DNA of 64,000 nucleotides from Desulfobulbus rhabdoformis (GTDB taxonomy: Bacteria; Desulfobacterota; Desulfobulbia; Desulfobulbales; Desulfobulbaceae), in NCBI RefSeq assembly GCF_016919065.1, contig NZ_JAFFQA010000002.1, positions 62,001-126,000 of the forward strand, read 5' to 3'. Within the stretch, counting starts at the first letter, position 1. Each line of letters begins with the position of its first letter. The notes under the pieces are model-generated. The model was not told the origin of the DNA. It saw only the letters and a list, made by a program, of their open reading frames with translations, and made no database searches. A program made the translations under genes and the position numbers. This document shows positions 1 through 8,671 of this stretch, piece after piece.

Positions 1-1466
1 GTATTGATCCTTTCCCAACGTTCGACTTCCCGTTGGTAGCGTCCCTCCCAACCTCCTTTGCGCATGATCCGCCAGTAGTGCATCTTGAGAAATGGCTTAA
101 AGGCAAAGCGCCAGATCGAGGTCCAGAGTCGACCTTGTTTACGGGCCGGTTCCGGCGGATTCCACCAGCCGATAACCTGTTGCCGTTGCAGCCAGAACTG
201 GTATTGCAAGGCCTCTGCACTCAGGAACTTGGTGCGGACATTGGCCCAGAGACCGCTGTATTTTTTGTAGTTGTTCTGGTTGTCGATCAGACCCTGTTCC
301 AGGAGTTGCTGTCGCATTCCCGTCTTGGGATAGGGGGTGAGGATCTGGCAGTAGGAGGCATCGGCACCGAGTTCGACGAAAAATTCGTAATTTTCCCGGA
401 TCGAATCCTCGTCATCCTCGGGAAAACCGAAAATTAAGCCGCCAATGACCATCAACCCGTATTTATGACAATTTTCGATTGCCTGTTGCGAAGCGGCGAC
501 GATATCTCCCTTGCCGGCTGCACTCAAGTTTTTCTTTGAGCCGTTTTCTATGCCGAGAAATACGGAACGAAAGCCAGCCTGGGCCATCTTGGCAACCATG
601 GATTCGTTGGTGGCCATGGAGATGCAATCTGCCTGAACCACCAGGTTAAGGCCCTTGTAGTTGCGAGCGATGATGGCCTCGCACAGTTCCATGACTCGGG
701 ACGGGTTGAGCACTATGTTGTCATCGGTGATGAAGACCCAACGCGTTTTGCGGTTATAATAGATGTCGTCCAGATCTTCCAGCACCCGACTGATGGGGTA
801 GGTACGAAAGGTACGGCCGTACATATGCTTCATACTGCAAAAGTTACAGGAGCGAGTGCAGCCCCGTGATGTCTCAAGCAGCTCGATCTTGGAGTAGATG
901 ATATGGTAGCCCCAGGTCAGGCGGCGCTTATCACGAATCGGCAAACGCAGCGTACTCAGGTCAAGATTCTCGCCCCTTGGGTTATGCACAAACCTGCCTT
1001 CCTCTTTGTGGGAGAGGGAAGGGATCTCCTTGAGCTGGTCGTTTCCTGCCAGGGCATTGACCAGGCGACGACAGCATTCTTCACCTTCCCCACGAACGAT
1101 GAAATCGATCCACTGGGCTTCCGGCGCGCTGGCGATCTCTTCGGCCATCAGGGTGGCATGATACCCCCCCAGGGCTATTTTAGCCGTGGGACAGATCTCT
1201 TTGAGGAGATGAGCTATTTTTATGCAGGTATCGTACTGCCAGGCCATGGCCGAAAGTCCGATCAGGTCGGGCTGGATGCGGTTAACGACTTTAGTCAGGT
1301 ATTTTTTGATTGAGTGGCGTTTGCGGATCAGATCAATCAGAAAAACCTCATGCTCGGGATCGATGTTCCCGCCAACACAGGCAATGCCGTGATTAGGCAT
1401 GTGCACCGCCATCTCGTGGATGATAATAGGCACCACGTCCGGCATGGAGATAAGAAGAACCTTCAT
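1..1466 (-). CDS. B12-binding-domain radical SAM enzyme (3' end off window)
   Basis: Likely a cobalamin-dependent radical SAM enzyme of the lipid cluster. The ATG at 1466 starts MKVLLISMPDVVP. An N-terminal Rossmann-like B12-binding domain covers roughly residues 1-150, with IALGGYHATLM and VRGEGEE typical of this class. The radical SAM cluster motif CTRSCNFC follows (C203, C207, C210, the Cx3Cx2C spacing that binds a 4Fe-4S cluster). Downstream motifs GIENGSKKN and GGLIFGFPEDDEDS fit the radical SAM barrel. Its start overlaps the stop of the PlsC gene by 4 bp, so it is translated with the operon. The substrate is unknown; this class does methylations, ring formations and rearrangements on unactivated carbon. 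The protein is still open at position 1, so its C-terminus and true length are not visible. Confidence 0.9.
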   Translation of the reverse strand, partial: MKVLLISMPDVVPIIIHEMAVHMPNHGIACVGGNIDPEHEVFLIDLIRKRHSIKKYLTKVVNRIQPDLIGLSAMAWQYDTCIKIAHLLKEICPTAKIALGGYHATLMAEEIASAPEAQWIDFIVRGEGEECCRRLVNALAGNDQLKEIPSLSHKEEGRFVHNPRGENLDLSTLRLPIRDKRRLTWGYHIIYSKIELLETSRGCTRSCNFCSMKHMYGRTFRTYPISRVLEDLDDIYYNRKTRWVFITDDNIVLNPSRVMELCEAIIARNYKGLNLVVQADCISMATNESMVAKMAQAGFRSVFLGIENGSKKNLSAAGKGDIVAASQQAIENCHKYGLMVIGGLIFGFPEDDEDSIRENYEFFVELGADASYCQILTPYPKTGMRQQLLEQGLIDNQNNYKKYSGLWANVRTKFLSAEALQYQFWLQRQQVIGWWNPPEPARKQGRLWTSIWRFAFKPFLKMHYWRIMRKGGWEGRYQREVERWERIN

Positions 1467-2281
1467 CGTATGCTCTTTGAAGAGAAGGGGGGAGTGGGTG
1501 AGGGCGTGGCGACATCCAGAACGGAGTGCGCCACGCCATCTTCCATGGCCTGACGAATCCGCTTGCCAAGATCAGCCAGGCTGGATTGCATTTCCTCCAC
1601 CGGGATTGTTTCGACCAGCTGGAGTTGAATAACGTTTTTGCGACTGGCTGCAAACCGAAAGACGCCCGGGGTAAACAGCCGTTCCGTGTTTGTGACGACA
1701 AGGACATGTAGGGGAACGTGAAATTGACGCGCAATCTTCAGAGCCCCCGGGTGCAGGGGCTTGATTCGTCCATCCCGACTTCTCGTACCTTCGGGAAAGA
1801 CAAAGAGATTGCCTCCTGCCGCAAGGTATGCGGGCATGGTTTCCATACGGGAGAGCAGCAGATGGGCAAACGGCCCGCTGGAGGTGGATGGCAGGTACCC
1901 GGCGGTTCGAATGACCCTGCCAAAGATGGGCAGGGTAAAAAAAACAGATTTGACGACGGTGATCGCGCGGTCAAGATGGGCAATCAGCAGCAGGGGATCC
2001 AGGTAGGAGCGGTGGTTGCAAACGATTACCGAACCGCGAAGGGTGGCTATGCGGCTATCGATCTTCCACTGCTGTTGCGGGGCGATGGTCTGGAGCAGGT
2101 GAAAAAAAACTTGGTAGAATCGACGGTTGTAGCGCTGGAATGCAGCCTCTTTGTTTGAGGAAAAGAGTCCACTGAGGAGATAGCGCGGAGCAAAGAGGAG
2201 CAGGAATCCCAGGGTGAAATAACACCAGCAGGCCAGGGTCACAGTGAGGTCGAAGACGGTGTCCGGACTCCAACGCTGCAC
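1463..2281 (-). CDS. PlsC-family 1-acylglycerol-phosphate acyltransferase-like protein
   Basis: A 272-residue acyltransferase of the PlsC/LPLAT superfamily. One or two hydrophobic segments at residues 10-40 suggest membrane anchoring. The catalytic NHRSYLD block (NHx4D) lies near residue 89 and the substrate-binding FPEGTRSRDG block near residue 163. The family moves an acyl group from acyl-ACP or acyl-CoA to a glycerol or polyol hydroxyl. In this operon it may attach the specialised acyl chain to a lipid head group, much as PlsC-like proteins do in aryl-polyene clusters. It sits 2 bp after the ketosynthase stop and overlaps the next gene by 4 bp. The C-terminal tail (ATPSPTPPFSSK) is low complexity. 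Family assignment is firm; acceptor and donor are inferred. Confidence 0.9.
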   Translation of the reverse strand: MQRWSPDTVFDLTVTLACWCYFTLGFLLLFAPRYLLSGLFSSNKEAAFQRYNRRFYQVFFHLLQTIAPQQQWKIDSRIATLRGSVIVCNHRSYLDPLLLIAHLDRAITVVKSVFFTLPIFGRVIRTAGYLPSTSSGPFAHLLLSRMETMPAYLAAGGNLFVFPEGTRSRDGRIKPLHPGALKIARQFHVPLHVLVVTNTERLFTPGVFRFAASRKNVIQLQLVETIPVEEMQSSLADLGKRIRQAMEDGVAHSVLDVATPSPTPPFSSKSIR

Positions 2282-2283
2282 GT

Positions 2284-3528
2284 TTAATTGACCTCGAGAC
2301 CGTTGCGCACCAGCAGGCAGGTGTTGACTCCGCCAAAGGCGAAATTCTGGATCGAGGCAATATGGGTCCTGGCCTCAATGACCTCTGGCGTATACTTGAG
2401 CCGGGCACAACGAGGGTCCACCTCTTCCAGGTTCAGGGTGGGGGCGAGAAAGCCTTCTGCCATCATGTAGAGGGTCATGATCAGCTCTATGGCGCCGCAG
2501 GTCCCCATGGTGTGTCCGGTATAGCTTTTCAAACCGGTGACATAAGGATGCTGGCCATAGACCGCTTCGATTGCCTGGGTTTCAATAATGTCGCCCATCT
2601 TGGTGGCCGTGGCGTGGGCGCTGATGTAATCAACGGCCTCCGCTTCGATGGCTGCATCGGCAAGAGCAAGGCGCAGGGTGTCGGTGATGCCCTGAAGGTT
2701 CGGCAGGATCAGGTCGCCTCCGTTGTTATTGCAGGCAAAGCCAATGACCTCGCCGAGGATGGTCGCGCCTCGTTTTTTGGCGGACTCATACTCCTCAAGC
2801 AGGACGGCGGCGCCGCCTTCTCCCACAACCAGGCCATCGCGTTTTTTGTCAAAAGGGCGGGGGGTGGAAGAGGGGGAATTGTTATAGGCGACCGAGCAGG
2901 CAAGGAGATTATCAAAGACCGCCACGGTGGTTGTATCGTATTCGTCGGCGCCACCGCAGAGCATGGCATCCTGCATGCCGTACTTGATCATTTCATAGCC
3001 AAAGCCAATGGCCTGGCTGCTGGTCGTGCAGGCGGTGGAAGAGGCGATGACGCGGCCGGTGATGCCAAACATGCGGGTGATGTTGACGGCGGTGGTGTGC
3101 ACCATGGAGCGAAGATAATCAACGGCGCCTATGGAGGAAAATTCCGTTTCGAGATTCTGAAAAAAGGTTTTGTAGATTTCCCGTTGAACCGTTGGGCTGC
3201 CGTGGGTAGAGCCAAAGGCGACGCCCAACCGACCGGATTCGATGAATTCTTTGGAAAGACCCGAGGTCGCCAGCACATCCTTGGCGACCTGGCAGGCATA
3301 ATAGGCCACCGGGCCCATGGTTTTGCGCTGCGAACGATTAAACTCGTAGGCGATCGGGTAATCGACGGTGCCAAAGACGCGAGAGTGAATGTGACCGCTC
3401 AGGAGTCCGTCGTCACGCAGGGGCTTGACACCGGAGATACCGTGGCGGAGACTCTGAACAATGGCTTCCTGACCATACCCGATCGGGGTGATGGCGGAGC
3501 AGGCAGTGATAACGACGCGACGTTTCAT
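2284..3528 (-). CDS. beta-ketoacyl-ACP synthase II-like (FabF/KS) enzyme
   Basis: A 414-residue ketosynthase that should condense malonyl-ACP with a growing acyl chain. The full catalytic set is present: Cys167 in SSTACTTSS, His305 in SAHATATK, Lys334 and His339 in KSYTGHTMG, plus the C-terminal FAFGGVN loop. Length is normal for FabF. It lies between a dedicated ACP (20 bp upstream) and the PlsC gene (2 bp downstream), so it is probably part of the cluster's chain assembly rather than the housekeeping FabF. It is one of four catalytically intact KS domains in the cluster. The acyl-pocket sequence (NGSP region replaced by NNSPSSTPRPFD) is not enough to predict chain length. Confidence 0.93.
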   Translation of the reverse strand: MKRRVVITACSAITPIGYGQEAIVQSLRHGISGVKPLRDDGLLSGHIHSRVFGTVDYPIAYEFNRSQRKTMGPVAYYACQVAKDVLATSGLSKEFIESGRLGVAFGSTHGSPTVQREIYKTFFQNLETEFSSIGAVDYLRSMVHTTAVNITRMFGITGRVIASSTACTTSSQAIGFGYEMIKYGMQDAMLCGGADEYDTTTVAVFDNLLACSVAYNNSPSSTPRPFDKKRDGLVVGEGGAAVLLEEYESAKKRGATILGEVIGFACNNNGGDLILPNLQGITDTLRLALADAAIEAEAVDYISAHATATKMGDIIETQAIEAVYGQHPYVTGLKSYTGHTMGTCGAIELIMTLYMMAEGFLAPTLNLEEVDPRCARLKYTPEVIEARTHIASIQNFAFGGVNTCLLVRNGLEVN

Positions 3529-3548
3529 TGAAAAAATGCGGCGCCTAC

Positions 3549-3803
3549 TTAAGCGCGACCCTGCTGTATCCTTTCCAGATAGTCAAGGATATCGTTGATT
3601 GTTCTGATCTCCATCGCTTTTTCCTTTTCTTCGCGGGTCAGGGAAAAGCCGAGGATCCGTTCGATTTTACCGAGCAATTCGATAGCGTCGATGCTGTCAA
3701 AACCGTGGTCGTCACGGAGATTATCATCCAGTCCCGGTTGCTGAAATTCGAAATCCTGAACAAGGATTGTGAGGATCTGCTCCTGCAGTACATCTCTAGT
3801 CAT
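3549..3803 (-). CDS. acyl carrier protein
   Basis: An 84-residue acidic four-helix carrier protein. The 4'-phosphopantetheine site is Ser37 in the GFDSIDAIELL motif. It carries acyl intermediates as thioesters for the adjacent ketosynthase, 20 bp downstream. It is one of three ACPs in the cluster; their sequences differ clearly, which suggests separate partners or steps. About 210 bp separate it from the acyltransferase gene upstream, where I see no gene and no clear terminator; an internal promoter there is possible but not supported by a good consensus match. No strong Shine-Dalgarno sequence precedes the ATG. Confidence 0.92.
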   Translation of the reverse strand: MTRDVLQEQILTILVQDFEFQQPGLDDNLRDDHGFDSIDAIELLGKIERILGFSLTREEKEKAMEIRTINDILDYLERIQQGRA

Positions 3804-4013
3804 GGTTCTATTTTTTTAGACGAATCTTGAGTTCTTACGTTTTGTGAGAAAACGGCAATTGTACGAGCTAAAATCTGAAAAAAATTGAAATACTACTCCG
3901 AATTCCGCCAAAAAGAAAAGAAAATTCTCCTTGACGCTCTCTCCCTCTTTGAGCAGAGCAAAAGAGCCCGCTGGTCAGTCCAGGAACCGTCTGAACCTGA
4001 TGAGAAATCCGGG

Positions 4014-4904
4014 TTAGGGAAATTCGTTGGGATCGTGGAAAAAACGCTCAAAGTGATACCATTCGCATGGATGGGCCAGCAGGGCCGACTCCAGGAGATG
4101 AGCGTACTGTTGGGCGGCCTCGACAATAACTCTGTGCCGCTGTTCCCGGCTCTTGCTTGTAACCCAGATAGGTGCGGAAAACGTAAAATGATAACGGTTG
4201 CGGCCGGTGCGAAAGGCAAAAAAAACAATGATGGGTGCTCCGGAGACCAGGGCAAAGACAAAGGGCGCCTCCGCAACATAGGCCCTATGCCCCAGTATAT
4301 TCACCGGGATTTGGCGCTGATCTTCTCGCCAGCTTACATCTCCTGTCATGGAAACGAATCCTCCCTGCCGTAATACGCGTAATCCTTCGACCGCGGTGAA
4401 GGGGGATCCTTTGCCCTGATCAACGCCGATGATGGAGACGCCCGCCTGTTGCAATTCCTGCTTTTGTCGCCGTTCCACGCCTTCTTTTTCCTTGATACCC
4501 ATATAGAGTAAAAGCGCGGTCTTCTGGCTTTTGCACATCAGCATTCTGGCCGCCATCTCCCAGTTGCCCAGATGGGACATAAGCAGTAAGGCGCCTCCCT
4601 GGCCGCTGCGAGCATACAATGCTTCTGCCCCGGTTGCGGTATAGGTCGGCGAGAGCCCCCTGTTGTTGAGAAAGCGATCAACATGGATAGTGGTGAAATT
4701 CTGGTATTGGCGAAAAGTGCACCAGATGTGAAACCAGCGGCTTCTTTGGGGAAAAACAAGACCGTAGAAGCGGCGACTCTCTTTCACCCTCGGGGAGAAG
4801 AGGAAGTAGCCCAGGGCAATGAAGCGCGCCACCCCGGTAAAAAACCAGGTGCCAAGCAGCAAGGAGAGGTGCACCAGGAAGGTGTAGGGATCAATGCGCA
4901 TCAT
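4014..4904 (-). CDS. LpxL/HtrB-type lysophospholipid (lipid A) acyltransferase family protein
   Basis: A 296-residue member of the bacterial lipid A acyltransferase family (LpxL/HtrB, PF03279). It has an N-terminal membrane anchor around residues 10-35, the catalytic HLGNWE (Hx4E) motif near residue 110, and a DQGKGSP segment typical of the family. It probably acylates a lipid or sugar head group at the inner membrane. It overlaps the GT2 gene by 4 bp. In aryl-polyene clusters a glycosyltransferase and an acyltransferase of just these families often form a single protein (ApeJ type); here they are two translationally coupled genes. The assignment to family is clear; the actual acceptor is inferred from context. 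Confidence 0.88.
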   Translation of the reverse strand: MMRIDPYTFLVHLSLLLGTWFFTGVARFIALGYFLFSPRVKESRRFYGLVFPQRSRWFHIWCTFRQYQNFTTIHVDRFLNNRGLSPTYTATGAEALYARSGQGGALLLMSHLGNWEMAARMLMCKSQKTALLLYMGIKEKEGVERRQKQELQQAGVSIIGVDQGKGSPFTAVEGLRVLRQGGFVSMTGDVSWREDQRQIPVNILGHRAYVAEAPFVFALVSGAPIIVFFAFRTGRNRYHFTFSAPIWVTSKSREQRHRVIVEAAQQYAHLLESALLAHPCEWYHFERFFHDPNEFP

Positions 4905-5599
4905 TTGCGGTCCAAGCCGAAGATGCGGCTGCAGATTAAACGGCAGAAGGTATTTGAATTGCGCAGAAAATCGCGCCAGGGGCGAAAATGACTGACACGA
5001 ACCCCTTTGGGCTGATAGACCACGGAGACTGGAGCTTCGAGAGTTGCAATGCCTCGTCGTTGAGCCCGGACCAGTACTTCCACCTCAAACTGGTAGCGTC
5101 GGGCAACCACACCAAGTTCCAGGGTTTCCGGGAGCGGGTAGAGGCGGAAGCCTGATTGGGAATCCGCTATCCAGGGGCCACCGGATACCCAGACCCAGAA
5201 GTTGGAGAAGCCCCGGCCAAAGCGACTGGTCCAGGGAACGTGGCCCCCATCCATGCCTTGGCGCTTACCCACGACGATCACGCGGCCCTCTTTTTGAGCG
5301 CACGCAAGCAGGGGCCATGCGTCTGCCGGATCATGCTGTCCGTCGGCATCAAGGGTGAGCGCGTAGTCGTATCGGCGGGCCGCCTCGGCGAATCCGCTGA
5401 GCAGGGCCGCGCCCTTGCCTTGGTTGTGTGGATGATGCAGGACCGTGATGTCTTGTTGTTGCAGCAGTACTTCGGCGGTCGTATCGGTTGAGCCGTCGTT
5501 GACCACAATAATCGGTAATCCCAGGGAGCGGGCTGCGGCGATCACGGCCTGAATCTGTGGTCCGTGGTTGTAGACCGGAATAACGATAGCGGCATCCAT
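4901..5599 (-). CDS. family 2 glycosyltransferase (dolichyl-phosphate mannose synthase-like)
   Basis: A GT2 protein of 232 residues if started at ATG 5599, which directly follows the DAK-DegV stop codon; an in-frame ATG at 5617 would add six residues inside the upstream gene. GT-A fold features are visible: VIPVYNHG at the start, VVNDGSTDTTAEV, the DxD-type metal site TLDADGQHDP, and ADSQSGFRLYP near residue 150. These enzymes move a sugar from a nucleotide donor onto a lipid or polyprenyl phosphate. No transmembrane C-terminal domain is present. Coupling to the LpxL-like acyltransferase (4-bp overlap) points to assembly of a glycosylated, acylated head group for the cluster product. Donor sugar unknown. 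Confidence 0.9.
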   Translation of the reverse strand: MDAAIVIPVYNHGPQIQAVIAAARSLGLPIIVVNDGSTDTTAEVLLQQQDITVLHHPHNQGKGAALLSGFAEAARRYDYALTLDADGQHDPADAWPLLACAQKEGRVIVVGKRQGMDGGHVPWTSRFGRGFSNFWVWVSGGPWIADSQSGFRLYPLPETLELGVVARRYQFEVEVLVRAQRRGIATLEAPVSVVYQPKGVRVSHFRPWRDFLRNSNTFCRLICSRIFGLDRK

Positions 5600-5600
5600 C

Positions 5601-7310
5601 TTAGTGGCTCTCGGCAAAGGCTAAGGACCAGGTGCCCGGTCCCATATGAACCCCTGAGGTCAGGGAGAGGGGAACTCGCAGGATTTCTGCCTCTGGCAGA
5701 AGGCTGTGTAAGGCCGGTTGTACGTGTTCTTCAACCCAGGTTTCGTTGTCTGAATACTGGAGCAGGAGCACGGCACGGTTGGGCTTGATGATTTCAAGGT
5801 TGACCTTGTCGAGGGCAAAGTCGAGTTGCGCCTGCTGACTGCGGACAACGCCCATTTTTTTCACGCCCACAGGGGTTGGGCTGATAACCGGTTTGAGCCC
5901 CAACAGATTGACAAAGAGGCCGCTTGCCCTCGACACGCGCCCACCGGCTGCCAGGTAGTGCAGGGTGTCGATGAACACGTATTCCCGACAGGATTGAATC
6001 AGAGAACGGGCATAAGCCTTGACCGCTTCGCTATTCTCTGTCTGTTTTGCCAGGCGTGCACAGAGCAGTGCAATGAGACCCAGACGTCCCGAAGCGGCAC
6101 CTGTGTCCAAAAGCGTCATTGGCTGTGTCCTGCCCTGTTTCCTATGCCAGGCACGCGCCACCTCGTAGTTGCCGGTAAAGGCTGAGCCAACGCAGAGGTA
6201 GAGGGTTTGGCCAAACTCCTCGCATACGTTTTGGTAGCGTTGATGCCGTTCTGCCAGGGAGGCTTGGGCCGTGGTGAGTCGCTGTTGTTGCCGCATCAGG
6301 CGATAGAGGTCTTGAGGACTACAGAGGCTTTCCGGTATGGCCTTGTCCCCATGGATGATGTAGCTGTCAAGCAAGCTGATCCCGTATTGTTGGGCCAGTT
6401 TTCTGGGCAAAGAACCGGCGGCATCGGTCATAATGTGCAGGCAACCAGGAGGGGGGGCTGTTTGCGTGGAGGGTAGGTCCTGGTGCAGTGGTTGAGCCGA
6501 GAAGTGAGCAACCTCTCCCAGCTCGGCCAGTTGCCTCTGCAGCCTTTGCGGATCAGGCGTGTGGATATGTATTTTGAGGCTTGCCTGCTTGGGAACGACC
6601 ACCAGGCTCTCGCCTAGCTGGGAGAGGGAGGTTGCATCTAGAGGGGCTTCGTTGGCCGGAGCAAGGAGCACATCGACACAGTACGCAGCACTTGCCGGTG
6701 GCTGATATGCTTCTTTACAGGTAAGGCGGTCAGGAAAGAGGGTGAAGAGTGAAGGGCTGGGAGCTTCCAGTGGGATCAAGCTGCGAAAAAAAGCATCGAA
6801 AAAGATGTACATGCCAAGAGCCCCGGCATCAACAACCCCGGCCAAACGGCAAGTTTCCTGAAGTTTGGTCGTGTCGAGTACGCTCTGGTGGAGGGCTGCA
6901 AGGATGGTGTCTCCGCATGTGGCATCAAGGCTCCGGCGGGATGACAGAACCTCTGCCAGGGATGCAAAGACTGAGAGCATGGTGCCCTCTTTGGGATCGG
7001 CAACCGCCTCCCGTGCCTTGCTATATCCTGCAGTAACGCGTTCAGGCAACTCTTCAAGACCTGTCATTGTCAGAAGGGGGCTGAAAAATGCCGCCGCAAT
7101 GTTGCCGGAGTTTCCTGTCGCAGAATGGATGATCTGGGCTGCGAGCTGTTCGTTATCCTGGCTGCAGGTGCGAAGAGGGCTTAAGCTGATGCGAAGGTTG
7201 GCACCGGTGTCGGTGTCAGCAACAGGAAAGACATTGATGCGGTCAAGCAGGTCGGACCAGGCGCTTAAGCTTTCGTAACCAGCACAGAATGCTTCGTGCA
7301 GAGGTGTCAT
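5601..7310 (-). CDS. DAK/DhaL kinase domain fused to DegV fatty-acid-binding domain
   Basis: A 569-residue two-domain protein. Residues 1-190 form a DhaL/FakA-like ATP-binding domain, recognised from INVFPVADTDTGANL (the family's NVFPVPDGDTG loop), TGNSGNIAAAFF, and AGVVDAGALGMYIFF. Residues 285-569 form a DegV/FakB-like domain: HIMTDAAGSLP, the TTAQAS loop, CVGSAFTGNYEVARA, DTGAASGRLGL, and a final GVHMGPGTWSLAF. In the Fak system, FakB presents a fatty acid to the kinase FakA, which makes acyl-phosphate. The fusion could therefore activate or capture free fatty acids for the pathway. It overlaps the AMP-ligase start by 4 bp. The domain calls are strong; the kinase role in this cluster is inference. 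Confidence 0.88.
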   Translation of the reverse strand: MTPLHEAFCAGYESLSAWSDLLDRINVFPVADTDTGANLRISLSPLRTCSQDNEQLAAQIIHSATGNSGNIAAAFFSPLLTMTGLEELPERVTAGYSKAREAVADPKEGTMLSVFASLAEVLSSRRSLDATCGDTILAALHQSVLDTTKLQETCRLAGVVDAGALGMYIFFDAFFRSLIPLEAPSPSLFTLFPDRLTCKEAYQPPASAAYCVDVLLAPANEAPLDATSLSQLGESLVVVPKQASLKIHIHTPDPQRLQRQLAELGEVAHFSAQPLHQDLPSTQTAPPPGCLHIMTDAAGSLPRKLAQQYGISLLDSYIIHGDKAIPESLCSPQDLYRLMRQQQRLTTAQASLAERHQRYQNVCEEFGQTLYLCVGSAFTGNYEVARAWHRKQGRTQPMTLLDTGAASGRLGLIALLCARLAKQTENSEAVKAYARSLIQSCREYVFIDTLHYLAAGGRVSRASGLFVNLLGLKPVISPTPVGVKKMGVVRSQQAQLDFALDKVNLEIIKPNRAVLLLQYSDNETWVEEHVQPALHSLLPEAEILRVPLSLTSGVHMGPGTWSLAFAESH

Positions 7311-8671
7311 GCGGCAAAAAGGCGGAGGACGGCCTCTCGGTCAATCTTGCCGTTGTCCTTGACAGGAAGACGTTCAATAATTTTGACGGCCCGTGGCAGG
7401 GCATAGGGCTCGAAGCGGCTCGTCAAAGCCTCCCGAATACGGTCAACTTCAAGGCCTAACGTTTCCACCAGGGCGACGATGCGATGCCCGCGGCCACTGG
7501 TATCAGGGAGTGCAAGCACCAGGCAGTCGGAAACATCGGGCATGTCCTTGATTGCGGTTTTGATCTCCTCCAGGTCGACGCGTTTTCCTCCCACCTTGGT
7601 GACGGAATCGCTGCGTCCCTTAAGCTGAAATCCCTGTGTACCGTCCGCCTCGACGCGATCACCGGTGCGAAAGAAGCCTTCCTGGCTTAGCTTCAGGCTG
7701 GGAGAAAGATAGGGAGAGCGGATCAGGAGTTGTGCATTGTCTATCTGCCAGTTGATGGTGGCATAGGGGGTAAAACCCGTTTCACCACGGGAACGGTTGC
7801 GCAGGGCGATGCCGCCGGTTTCGGTGGAGCCGTAGACCTCGACAATGCCACTGGGGTTGCAACGGCAGAACTCGGTGTTGTCGCTCAGATCGAGCATGCC
7901 CGCAGAGGAAAATGCAAGGCGGAGTGAGGGGGACAGGGCCCCTTTTCCCCGCAGCACCCGATAATGGGGCGGCACACTGACAAAGATGGTGGCCTCATGT
8001 TCTCGAACGGTACGCACGATTTCTTCGGGAAAGGAGGGCATGGAGGGGACAACCGCTGCTCCGGAGACCAGGGGCAGGAGTACAGAGTAGAGCAAACCGT
8101 AGATATGGGCGGGGGAGATGGTGGCGACAATGCGGTCTTGTGGAGTAACCGTGAAATGGTCTGCCAAAAACAAGGCCTCGCCCAAAAGGTTGGTGCCGGT
8201 TTTGGACCAGAGCTGAGGTGTGCCGGTGGAACCACCGGTGTAGAGACGGAGCAGTTCCTGTTCTGGCCGCAGGTCGGCCAGCAGGGTATAGTCTGCCTTT
8301 GCTCCTCCAGGCGGGGAGATTACCTCCATCTCGGGGGGCGGAGCTTGATTGGAGTCGACAAGCGCCAAGCTGCAGCCTGTTGCCTGATTGAGCCCTGCCA
8401 GCGCCTGTGCGGAAAAACTGTATGGTAGCAGGACGATGGGGCCACCGGCCAAAGAGGCGAGGATTGCCGCCGCAATCAGGGCGCGATTTTCGGTCGCCAG
8501 GCAGATCGTCTCCCGCTTTTCAGTCTTTCCTAAACGGGTTTGCAGCCAGGTCGCCATCCCATATACTTCGCCAAAGGTTACGCCACCGTCGATAAATGTT
8601 TCTGCCGCATCAAAGGGACGGGCAAGCAGGTGGGTAAGGTCCGGGCTGTAACAGGGGCGGGCCGAGTTCAT
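7307..8671 (-). CDS. AMP-dependent acyl ligase (ANL superfamily)
   Basis: A 454-residue adenylate-forming enzyme. Visible ANL core motifs are the phosphate-binding loop YTGGSTGTPQLWSK near residue 142, VEVYGSTETGG near 285, FFRTGDRVE near 336, GRSDSVTKVGGKRVDLEE near 352 and the catalytic lysine in LPVKDNGKIDR at the C-terminus. It would convert a carboxylic acid to an acyl-AMP and then to a thioester on CoA or ACP. Aryl-polyene clusters carry an equivalent ligase (ApeH type) that loads the starter; this one could activate a fatty-acid or aromatic starter for the nearby ACPs. No fused carrier domain is present. It overlaps both neighbours by 4 bp. Confidence 0.9.
   Translation of the reverse strand: MNSARPCYSPDLTHLLARPFDAAETFIDGGVTFGEVYGMATWLQTRLGKTEKRETICLATENRALIAAAILASLAGGPIVLLPYSFSAQALAGLNQATGCSLALVDSNQAPPPEMEVISPPGGAKADYTLLADLRPEQELLRLYTGGSTGTPQLWSKTGTNLLGEALFLADHFTVTPQDRIVATISPAHIYGLLYSVLLPLVSGAAVVPSMPSFPEEIVRTVREHEATIFVSVPPHYRVLRGKGALSPSLRLAFSSAGMLDLSDNTEFCRCNPSGIVEVYGSTETGGIALRNRSRGETGFTPYATINWQIDNAQLLIRSPYLSPSLKLSQEGFFRTGDRVEADGTQGFQLKGRSDSVTKVGGKRVDLEEIKTAIKDMPDVSDCLVLALPDTSGRGHRIVALVETLGLEVDRIREALTSRFEPYALPRAVKIIERLPVKDNGKIDREAVLRLFAA

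Noticed and set aside
2362..3531. Long 389-codon plus-strand frame opposite the ketosynthase gene
   Set aside because: It mirrors a clearly conserved KS gene, its product is low-complexity Gly/Ala/Asp-rich and no domain is visible.
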